From positions 25,716 to 89,715 of the forward strand of contig JABHYO010000187.1 of assembly GCA_018656865.1 (NCBI GenBank): a DNA stretch of 64,000 nucleotides, read 5' to 3'. The stretch's first letter is position 1. Each line of letters opens with the position of its first letter. Shown in pieces: positions 57,217-64,000 of this stretch. The position numbers and the translations under genes were made by a program. The notes beneath the pieces are model-generated. The model ran no database searches and was not told the origin of the DNA. It saw only the letters and a program-made list of their open reading frames with translations. This DNA comes from Gammaproteobacteria bacterium. GTDB taxonomy: Bacteria > Pseudomonadota > Gammaproteobacteria > Pseudomonadales > Azotimanducaceae.

Positions 57217-58308
57217 ATGAGTGAAATCACAGACAAGCCCGCCGACGACAAACTGGACGAGGCTTTCGAGAAGTTGGAAAAGAACCAGGCGCAGCCATCG
57301 TCGAGTGGTTTTGGCGGCACGCTTGCTATATTCCTGTCCTTGATAGCAGTCGGTATCGCCACCTATCCTGCTTATGAACTCTATCGTCAGGGAGTGACGG
57401 AAAACGAAAACCCATTGCAGGGTGAAGTTGACAGATTGCGGCGGGACTATTCGAAAAGTCTGAGCCGGATCGATGGGTTGGAAGCACGTCTTGGAGAATC
57501 GGACGAGATCGCGACAACTGTTCGAGAGGAGATGGCGGCACTATCCGAGCACACCAACGCAGACCTTGAAATGTTGCGCCGCAGGGTAGGTACGAGCTCA
57601 GAAGACTGGCTTTTTGCCGAAGTAGAGTATCTGGTTCGAATGGCGAATCAGCGAGTGCTGATGGAGAAGGATTCAGCATCTGCTCTTAAACTGCTTTCCT
57701 CTGCCGACCGGATTGTCGGGGAAGCGGAAGGCTTGACCGCACACACGCTGAGACAGGCGTTGGCAGCCGATATAGCGGCATTGAAGGCCGTTGATTCACC
57801 AGATATCCAGGGTATCTACCTGGAGCTGTCTGCATTGATCGGGCAGGTCGATGGTTTGAAGAGAAGCCTGCCTAGTTTTACGGTAGAGGTGAGTGGAACA
57901 GAGACCGTCGCAGATGGTGGTTCTATCCTGGACCGCATCGCTGCCCAGGTCTCTGGTGCTGGTTCAAGACTGGGCCATCTTGTTGACTTCCGTCGGCGAG
58001 ATGAAGAGATCAAACCGATACTACCGCCGGACCAGGCTTACTATGTGAGGCAGAATCTTGTACTGAAGCTGCAGATTGCGCAGATGGCGTTGCTGGAGTC
58101 AGAAGTAGAAGCATTCAGCGTTGCCGTGTCAGAAGCTCGCGCCTGGTTGAAGACCCACTTCGATACTGATGCCTCTTCTACGGCGATGGAAGAAGCGCTG
58201 ACTCGTCTGGAGAAAACACCGGTCGGTCTTGAACTGCCTGATATTTCCGGTTCGCTCAATGCTGCGCGAGACATGCTTGCCGATTTTCACAGGAGTCCTT
58301 CCGATTGA
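57217..58308 (+). CDS. hemX: HemX-like membrane protein
   Basis: A 363-residue protein with a charged cytoplasmic N-terminus, one helix at about residues 35-52 (LAIFLSLIAVGIATYPAYEL), a coiled-coil stretch at about 65-120, and a periplasmic helical domain (SSEDWLFAEVEYLVRMANQRV). HemX proteins are encoded after hemD in many gammaproteobacteria. The old label of uroporphyrin methyltransferase does not fit this form, which lacks a SAM domain. Function is uncertain. Confidence 0.88.
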   Translation: MSEITDKPADDKLDEAFEKLEKNQAQPSSSGFGGTLAIFLSLIAVGIATYPAYELYRQGVTENENPLQGEVDRLRRDYSKSLSRIDGLEARLGESDEIATTVREEMAALSEHTNADLEMLRRRVGTSSEDWLFAEVEYLVRMANQRVLMEKDSASALKLLSSADRIVGEAEGLTAHTLRQALAADIAALKAVDSPDIQGIYLELSALIGQVDGLKRSLPSFTVEVSGTETVADGGSILDRIAAQVSGAGSRLGHLVDFRRRDEEIKPILPPDQAYYVRQNLVLKLQIAQMALLESEVEAFSVAVSEARAWLKTHFDTDASSTAMEEALTRLEKTPVGLELPDISGSLNAARDMLADFHRSPSD

Positions 58309-59462
58309 ACCGGTCACTTCTGCTTCTCCTGGTTATTGTCGTACTCGCTGGATACCTGGGTACACTCATTGCCAGGGATCCGGGATATGTCCTGATTGCC
58401 TACGGCGACTATTCCATGCAGACAAGCCTTTGGGTGATGCTCGGTATTGTTCTCGCCGGTAGCCTCTTGTTTTATGCCCTGCTTCGAATCACCGGCATTG
58501 TGCGCAAGGCGCCTGAAGCTTATCGGGGTTGGCGCGGGCATCAGCAAACTCAGCGAGCCAGCGATCTGACTATCAAGGGTATGCGACTGCTGGCAGAAGG
58601 AGAGTACCAGCGGGCCAGGAAGTTTCTGGACAGTGGTGCCCGTAACAATGAGGCAAAGGCAATAAACTACCTTGCGGCGGCGAGGGCCGCTGACGACATG
58701 GACGACCGTGAAGGTCGGGAGTCCTACCTGCGCCTTGCTGAGGAGACTGACAAAAGCCTGGCGAGGGCAAGATCTGTGGTTGCAGCTGAACTGGCGCTGG
58801 ATCGAAATGAACCGGAAGTTGCCCTCCGGGTATTGAAGGATATCAAATCGAATCACTATATCTCGCAACTCAAAGCGCGGGCATTGCGTCAATCCTCGGA
58901 CTGGAAGGAGATGCTTGCGGCGCTCCCAGATCTAAAAAAAACGGATACGACACTCGCACTCGATATTGAACGAGAAGCAGTTGAACTGGGTTTCACCTCC
59001 TCAGAGCTTGACGATGAAGCACGACACAATCTGTTTCGATCGATGTCGGTACCTCTGAAGAAGGATCCGGCATACATTGCTATGTATGTTTGGAGTCTCG
59101 AAGACAAGGACGTGGTGGAACCTGTACTCAGAACAGCCATAAAAAAAGCCTGGCAACCGGCACTCGTCGCACTCTACGGTGAACTTGGTGAAAATACGCA
59201 GCAGATGCGGCTGAAAGTCGCTGAAGGCTGGCAGAAGCAGCACAGTGCCGATGCGGCGCTGCAGTACTGCCTCGGCAGTATCTATGAGCAGGGGGGCGAG
59301 ATGAGCCTTGCCCGTGAGTGCTACGCCCGTAGCGTGGAACTGGGGTCGCTACCGCAAGCCAGTCGTAAGCTGGGTGAACTGTTGGCGGCTGAGGGCCAGT
59401 ATGAGCGGAGTGTTGAGCAGCTTAAGCTAGCGATGAAGGGCCAGAGTAAAGCGGCAGAGTAA
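58305..59462 (+). CDS. hemY: HemY-family TPR membrane protein
   Basis: A 385-residue protein with two N-terminal helices (LLLLLVIVVLAGYLGTLIA and LWVMLGIVLAGSLLFYALLRI) and a long helical, TPR-like remainder. RDPGYVLIAYGDYSMQTSL between the helices is a HemY hallmark. The TTG start overlaps the hemX stop (TTGA). It is thought to take part in late heme synthesis, but its biochemical role is unresolved. It is convergent with rho. Confidence 0.9.
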   Translation: MNRSLLLLLVIVVLAGYLGTLIARDPGYVLIAYGDYSMQTSLWVMLGIVLAGSLLFYALLRITGIVRKAPEAYRGWRGHQQTQRASDLTIKGMRLLAEGEYQRARKFLDSGARNNEAKAINYLAAARAADDMDDREGRESYLRLAEETDKSLARARSVVAAELALDRNEPEVALRVLKDIKSNHYISQLKARALRQSSDWKEMLAALPDLKKTDTTLALDIEREAVELGFTSSELDDEARHNLFRSMSVPLKKDPAYIAMYVWSLEDKDVVEPVLRTAIKKAWQPALVALYGELGENTQQMRLKVAEGWQKQHSADAALQYCLGSIYEQGGEMSLARECYARSVELGSLPQASRKLGELLAAEGQYERSVEQLKLAMKGQSKAAE

Positions 59463-59486
59463 ACTGCCCTACTCTGACCCGCGGTG

Positions 59487-60746
59487 CTAACTGCGCTTCA
59501 TCGATGAAAAGAATTCCTCATTGGTATCGGACTTCTTCATACGCTCCAGCAGGAACTCAATGGCTGCCAGGTCGTCCATCTCATGCAGGATCTTTCTCAG
59601 AATCCAGACTTTCTGCAATTCGTCCTCCGACATCAGCAGATCTTCTCGTCTTGTACCAGAACGTCTGATATTGATGGCAGGATAGACACGCTTCTCTGCG
59701 ATCTTCCGTTCAAGGTGCAGTTCCATGTTGCCGGTACCCTTGAATTCCTCGTAAATAACCTCGTCCATTTTCGAGCCGGTGTCGATGAGACAGGTGGCGA
59801 TGATCGTCAGACTACCGCCTTCCTCGATATTTCGGGCAGCGCCAAAGAAGCGCTTTGGACGCTCAAGTGCGTGCGCGTCGACACCACCGGTAAGCACTTT
59901 GCCTGAAGCAGGAATAACCGTGTTGTAGGCGCGGGCGAGGCGGGTGATGGAATCCAGGAGAATGATGACATTGGTCTTGTGCTCGACCAGGCGCTTGGCC
60001 TTTTCGATAACCATTTCACTCACCTGCACGTGCCGTGAAGGTGGCTCATCGAAGGTGCTGGCAACAACTTCGCCACGCACAGAACGCTGCATCTCTGTGA
60101 CTTCTTCCGGTCGCTCGTCGATGAGTAGAACAATCAGATGACATTCCGGATTGTTGCGCACGATGGACTGGGCGATATTCTGCAGAATCAGCGTTTTACC
60201 GGCCTTTGGTGGCGAGACAATCAATCCCCGCTGTCCCTTGCCAATTGGGGAAGTCAGATCGATGATCCTGGAGGTCAGATCTTCTGTGCTGCCATTGCCA
60301 GCTTCCAGGGCCAATGCCTCGTCCGGGAAGAGCGGTGTTAGGTTTTCAAAGAGAATCTTATTCTTGCTTTCACCTGGGTCGGTGAAATTGATCTGATCAA
60401 CTTTCAACAGAGCGAAGTAGCGTTCGCTGTCCTTTGGCGGACGAATCTTGCCGGAGACGGTATCACCGGTACGCAGATTAAATCGACGGATCTGACTGGG
60501 TGAAACGTAGATGTCGTCAGGACCAGCCAGGTAAGAAGAGTCCGGCGATCGTAGAAAGCCGAATCCGTCCTGGAGGATTTCCAGTGTGCCATCGCCATAG
60601 ATGGCCTCGCCGCCTTTGGCGTGTTTACGTAGGACGCTGGCGATGATCTCCTGTTTTCGGGATCTGCCCAGGTTGTCCATGCCCATTTCGTGAGCGATTT
60701 CGAGCAGTTCTGGGATAGGTTTAGTTTTGAGGTCGGTTAAGTTCAT
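59487..60746 (-). CDS. rho: Transcription termination factor Rho
   Basis: A hexameric RNA helicase of 419 residues, the E. coli length. The N-terminal RNA-binding cold-shock-like domain has [29 protein letters not shown]. The ATPase domain has Walker A PPKAGKT at residues 179-185, Walker B in [16 protein letters not shown], and the R-loop GTGNMELHL. Upstream lies a probable promoter at 60911-60939 giving a leader of about 160 bases, in keeping with the long leaders of autoregulated rho genes. Confidence 0.97.
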   Translation of the reverse strand: MNLTDLKTKPIPELLEIAHEMGMDNLGRSRKQEIIASVLRKHAKGGEAIYGDGTLEILQDGFGFLRSPDSSYLAGPDDIYVSPSQIRRFNLRTGDTVSGKIRPPKDSERYFALLKVDQINFTDPGESKNKILFENLTPLFPDEALALEAGNGSTEDLTSRIIDLTSPIGKGQRGLIVSPPKAGKTLILQNIAQSIVRNNPECHLIVLLIDERPEEVTEMQRSVRGEVVASTFDEPPSRHVQVSEMVIEKAKRLVEHKTNVIILLDSITRLARAYNTVIPASGKVLTGGVDAHALERPKRFFGAARNIEEGGSLTIIATCLIDTGSKMDEVIYEEFKGTGNMELHLERKIAEKRVYPAINIRRSGTRREDLLMSEDELQKVWILRKILHEMDDLAAIEFLLERMKKSDTNEEFFSSMKRS

Positions 60747-60910
60747 AGATTCACTTGTGTTTTTGGGGAGAGCCCCGGTCGCGAGAACGCGTAGGTTGTC
60801 AGAGGTTTATTGGAAAAAGTTGTTCTGGTTAAAAATGATTTGTGGAATTAGTTACTGGGGAGAGCCGGATGAGATCAGTAGACACGGGGTCTGCCGCTAT
60901 CTGGGGAAAC

Positions 60911-60939
60911 AAAATGATATGTTTTGCTAACGATGTCAA
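60911..60939 (-). promoter_or_regulatory. Probable rho promoter
   Basis: On the minus strand a perfect TTGACA (60934-60939) is present. Candidate -10 boxes are TATCAT (spacer 14) and TCATTT (spacer 16), neither ideal. It lies about 165 bases upstream of rho and ends three bases from repeat array B. The rest of 60747-60910 is rho leader, in which no other feature was recognised. Confidence 0.5.
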
Positions 60940-60941
60940 CT

Positions 60942-61191
60942 ATTTTTTGTAGACGTCTACAAAACCAATTACCCCGAGCTGGTTTTTCAGGTCCCGTTGA
61001 GAGTGAGCCAGGTATTCACTGAAGGCTCTTTCGTAGACGTCCACTTGGCTGTTCATCCCCTGTTCGATCTTCAGTTCCCATTGCGAGTGAGCCAAGTATC
61101 GCTGAAGGCTCTCATCACAATCAGCTGAAGGCTCTCTTCGCAATCAGCTGAAGGCTCTCTTGCCACAAACAGCTGAAGGCTCTCGTCACAA
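60942..61191. repeat. 83-bp repeat array B with shortened derivative units
   Basis: Two full units lie at 60942-61025 and 61026-61108, followed by four short units of 19-25 bases (from 61109 to the trxA stop at 61192) that keep only the unit's two ends: CTCTC... and ...CAGCTGAAGG. The first unit carries a perfect 20-bp palindrome at 60945-60964. The array fills the space between trxA and the rho promoter. Units are related to arrays at 28113-28386 and 61569-61757 through GACGTCTAC, CAGGTCCC, GAGCCAAGTA and GCTGAAGG. Confidence 0.9.
60945..60964. promoter_or_regulatory. 20-bp perfect palindrome at the edge of repeat array B
   Basis: TTTTGTAGACGTCTACAAAA is identical to its reverse complement. 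Other repeat units have only the inner part (for example ATGGACGTCTACC). It lies six bases upstream of the TTGACA box of the probable rho promoter, so a regulatory role is possible, as is simple chance within the repeat. Confidence 0.45.
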
Positions 61192-61515
61192 TCAGATGTT
61201 GGAGTCGAGGAAGGCGGTTAATTGTGACTTGGACAAGGCGCCAACCTTGGTAGCCTCAACAGCACCATTCTTGAATAACATCAGGGTTGGGATACCGCGA
61301 ATTCCATACTTGGGTGGAGTTGCCTCATTCGCATCGATGTCCAATTTACAGACTTTCATCTTGCCATCGTACTCACTGGCGATTTCTTCCAGCACTGGCG
61401 CAATAACCTTACAGGGACCGCACCATTCCGCCCAATAGTCTACCAGGACGGGAATATCTGAATTCAGTACTTCGGACTCGAAGGAGTCGTCAGACACGTG
61501 CTCAATGTCTGTCAT
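61192..61515 (-). CDS. trxA: Thioredoxin 1
   Basis: A 107-residue cytoplasmic redox protein. The active site WCGPC is at residues 31-35 (Cys32 and Cys35), the buried Asp is in VLVDYWAEW, and the cis-proline loop is [14 protein letters not shown]. trxA upstream of rho is conserved in gammaproteobacteria. Both flanks carry repeat units: array B touches its stop codon and array C lies upstream of it. AGAAAG precedes the ATG. Confidence 0.97.
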   Translation of the reverse strand: MTDIEHVSDDSFESEVLNSDIPVLVDYWAEWCGPCKVIAPVLEEIASEYDGKMKVCKLDIDANEATPPKYGIRGIPTLMLFKNGAVEATKVGALSKSQLTAFLDSNI

Positions 61516-61568
61516 TCTTGCTTTCTCCGCTTTAAAAAATGGGATGATTCTGAGGACGTAATCCTAAG

Positions 61569-61757
61569 CTTTTTTATGGACGTCTACCAGACCATTCACC
61601 CCGAGTTGGTTCTTCAGGTCCCGTTGAGAGTGAGCCAAGTATTGCTGAAGGCTCTCTATAAGTAACGCTGAAGGCTCTTTTATGGACGTCTACCAGACCG
61701 TTCACCCCGTGTACGATCTTCGGGTCCCAGTTAGACTGAATCGGGCCCTCGTCGAGG
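61569..61757. repeat. 83-bp repeat array C
   Basis: A full unit at 61569-61651, a 23-base short unit at 61652-61674, and a third unit at 61675 to about 61757 whose end has diverged. The units share ATGGACGTCTACCAGACC, TTCACCCCG, CAGGTCCC and GCTGAAGG with array B. The array occupies the gap between the trxA start side and the hemB stop, ending within a few bases of the hemB stop codon. Confidence 0.88.
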
Positions 61758-61759
61758 GC

Positions 61760-62758
<999 letters not shown>

Positions 62759-62795
62759 CTAACCTCGAGCATTTGGTCCGGGAAGTTGACCCGCG

Positions 62796-62811
62796 AGACC
62801 CTAAAGGGTCT
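62796..62811. other. Small inverted repeat in the hemB leader
   Basis: AGACCC at 62796-62801 and GGGTCT at 62806-62811 form a six-pair hairpin with a TAAA loop, 40 bases upstream of hemB. No T-run follows in either direction. A role is unproven. Confidence 0.3.
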
Positions 62812-62833
62812 GAAGCAGATTGGCAATATGAAA

Positions 62834-62884
62834 TGACAAAATGTCAGTTAGCCAGTAGACTCAAATGAAACTGACAATTTGTCA
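62834..62884. promoter_or_regulatory. Pair of TGACA-N3-TGTCA operators between hemB and the TetR gene
   Basis: TGACAAAATGTCA at 62834-62846 and TGACAATTTGTCA at 62872-62884 share the same half-sites, with centres 38 bp apart. The second ends five bases before the TetR ATG, so binding there would block its expression, the usual autoregulation. They also lie in the shared control region with hemB. The regulator encoded next door is the obvious ligand. Confidence 0.7.
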
Positions 62885-62889
62885 TTCTT

Positions 62890-63465
62890 ATGTCCGAACA
62901 ACTGATTTCCCGTGTCGAGGGTACAACGCTATCCAGGCTGCGACGGGCAGCAAAGCTCTTATTCGTGGAGAGGGGCTACCATGAGACCCGTCCGCAGGAT
63001 ATTGCGCGAGAGGCCGGAGTAGCCAGTGGCACCTTCTACCTTCATTTTGCTGACAAGCAGCAGGCCTTTCTTGATTTTGCGGAGCAGGCCCAGAATGAAT
63101 TGCTCTCAATGATGGGTGAGCGACTACGGTCGGTTGAGGGTCGGCGCGAACGCTGGCAGGTGACTTGTGCAGCACTGCTCGATTTCGGCGATGTAAATCC
63201 GGGCCTGCTTCAGGCAGCGTTTATCGATCCTGTTTTTATGGCGCCACAGGATGCGAATGCCTGGCAGGTGTATGACCGCTTGGGTCATATGGTGCGCTTA
63301 GCACTGGAGGAAGAACACACGGACTTCGACTGCGAACTGATCAGCCACGGTCTCTGTGGATTTCTGAGGCACGCCATGATTTATGCGGGCAGGAGGGATC
63401 TTGATCGAGAGAAGATGATCAGGGACCTGGGCAACTTTATCGAAAGAGGATTACGAGTCGGATGA
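62890..63465 (+). CDS. TetR-family transcriptional regulator
   Basis: A 191-residue repressor. The N-terminal helix-turn-helix domain is typical: RRAAKLLFVERGYHETRPQDIAREAGVASGTFYLHFADKQQAF. The C-terminal ligand domain is not similar to a subgroup that can be named. No ribosome binding site is visible before the ATG, since an operator ends five bases upstream; it may be leaderless. It overlaps the next gene by four bases (ATGA), so the two are co-expressed. Confidence 0.92.
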   Translation: MSEQLISRVEGTTLSRLRRAAKLLFVERGYHETRPQDIAREAGVASGTFYLHFADKQQAFLDFAEQAQNELLSMMGERLRSVEGRRERWQVTCAALLDFGDVNPGLLQAAFIDPVFMAPQDANAWQVYDRLGHMVRLALEEEHTDFDCELISHGLCGFLRHAMIYAGRRDLDREKMIRDLGNFIERGLRVG

Positions 63466-64000
63466 GGGAAACTACGGACAAGCTGGTCTACAGCACCGAG
63501 GAGATTGAAGCTGAGCACGAATACGCGATTTCGCATGTCGAATTCGGACACAGGCTACATGGCGGGTTTGACATTGAGGGGCGGTATCTGAGCCCTCGTA
63601 CGCGCAATCGGTGGTCCGCGATTAATGCCTGGCATAAACAACTCGAACGAAGAGGTGTACCGATTGTTGAGGCGACGACCAGCCTTTTAACAGAACCCAA
63701 TTTCCCCAATGCGGAACAGCAGGTGTTTCTTCTAAGACATGGCATTGGGCAGTCCTTCTGGGATTCGCTGACGATAACGGGGCTGATTGAGGCGCGTGGC
63801 AAGGCGCTCGCGGAATTAGTCGCACCGGACTTTCAGTCGATCATTGATGACGATCTGTCTGGTACCGCACTGGGTCATATGAACAAGGGTCTGCTCAGAT
63901 CCCATGGTTGGGATGAAGGCGGCGTTACGGGTTCGAATGTCGGGGGCCACGACGTTATGTGGTTTGCGGCGAGGGATCTGGTGTTTGGCCGGGACAGATA
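63462..64000 (+). CDS. Unrecognised protein co-transcribed with the TetR gene (partial, cut by window end)
   Basis: An open frame from the ATG at 63462 continues past the window edge; 179 residues are visible, starting MRETTDKLVYSTEEIEAEHE. Histidines and acidic residues are frequent (EFGHRLHGG, LLRHGIGQSFWD, GSNVGGHDVMWFAARDL). SPRTRNRWSAINAWHKQL is a distinctive stretch. No signal peptide or membrane segment is seen. The family is not recognised. The four-base overlap with the TetR gene suggests it is the regulator's target or partner. Confidence 0.75.
   Translation, partial: MRETTDKLVYSTEEIEAEHEYAISHVEFGHRLHGGFDIEGRYLSPRTRNRWSAINAWHKQLERRGVPIVEATTSLLTEPNFPNAEQQVFLLRHGIGQSFWDSLTITGLIEARGKALAELVAPDFQSIIDDDLSGTALGHMNKGLLRSHGWDEGGVTGSNVGGHDVMWFAARDLVFGRDR

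Noticed and set aside
60940-61143. 67-residue minus-strand frame inside repeat array B
   Set aside because: It is a translation of two repeat units that happens to stay open because one unit is 84 bases. The frame is not kept in arrays A or C, and there is no ribosome binding site.

Overview
The window is a dense chromosomal segment of a gammaproteobacterium that begins inside dnaA, so it lies just beside the replication origin. Gene content and order resemble Pseudomonas and its relatives: dnaA-dnaN-recF-gyrB, gmhB-glyS-glyQ-tag, trkA-rsmB-fmt-def, dprA-tsaC-aroE, a caa3 oxidase cluster, thrB-polA-engB-c4-dsbA, xerC-dapF-lysA-cyaY-argH-algZ-algR-hemCDXY, and rho-trxA-hemB. Heptose, lipid A and LPS-assembly genes indicate a Gram-negative outer membrane. 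Base composition looks balanced by eye. Genus-level placement is not possible from the sequence alone. No tRNA, rRNA, IS element, prophage or CRISPR array was seen.

Layout. 1-6025: replication operon with two complete beta-clamp genes in tandem, then recF and gyrB. 6022-9553 (minus): gmhB, glyS, glyQ. 9634-11096: tag and a lipid A acyltransferase. 11087-17314 (minus): def-fmt-rsmB-trkA-trkH-methyltransferase. 17458-23669: LysM protein, dprA, purE, tsaC, aroE, oligopeptidase A. 23871-31577: aerobic caa3-type cytochrome oxidase (coxB-coxA-ctaG-coxC) with assembly genes (SURF1, a thioredoxin-like protein, ctaB, sco); the heme A synthase usually found here is absent. 31679-33894: ergothioneine genes egtB-egtD. 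33882-40762: thrB, a DUF2782 protein, polA, engB, cytochrome c4, dsbA and an IHF-beta-like gene. 41182-46797: an atypical IMP dehydrogenase, a cytochrome c5, comM, a sigma54-driven glnK and thrC. 46778-53225 (minus): yigB-xerC-DUF484-dapF-lysA-lptM, cyaY (plus) and argH. 53423-59462: algZ-algR and hemC-hemD-hemX-hemY. 59487-62755 (minus): rho, trxA, hemB. 62890-64000: a TetR regulator and an unrecognised gene cut by the window edge.

How the parts fit. Three heme-synthesis steps (hemB, hemC, hemD) and several heme users (caa3 oxidase, c4, c5) point to aerobic respiration. The glnK promoter (sigma54 plus two NtrC-like sites) indicates nitrogen control. The lysA-dapF pair and thrB/thrC cover parts of the aspartate family.

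The main unexplained signals are: (1) tandem beta clamps, the first with changes in the partner-binding pocket; (2) an 83-bp intergenic repeat family in three arrays (near coxC, between trxA and rho, between trxA and hemB), with shortened derivative units; (3) two copies of a 113-128 nt structured element, both between convergent genes, whose long stems differ in sequence but stay paired; (4) a probable small RNA between polA and engB, the place of Spot 42 and ErsA; (5) an 18-bp perfect palindrome upstream of the atypical IMP dehydrogenase.
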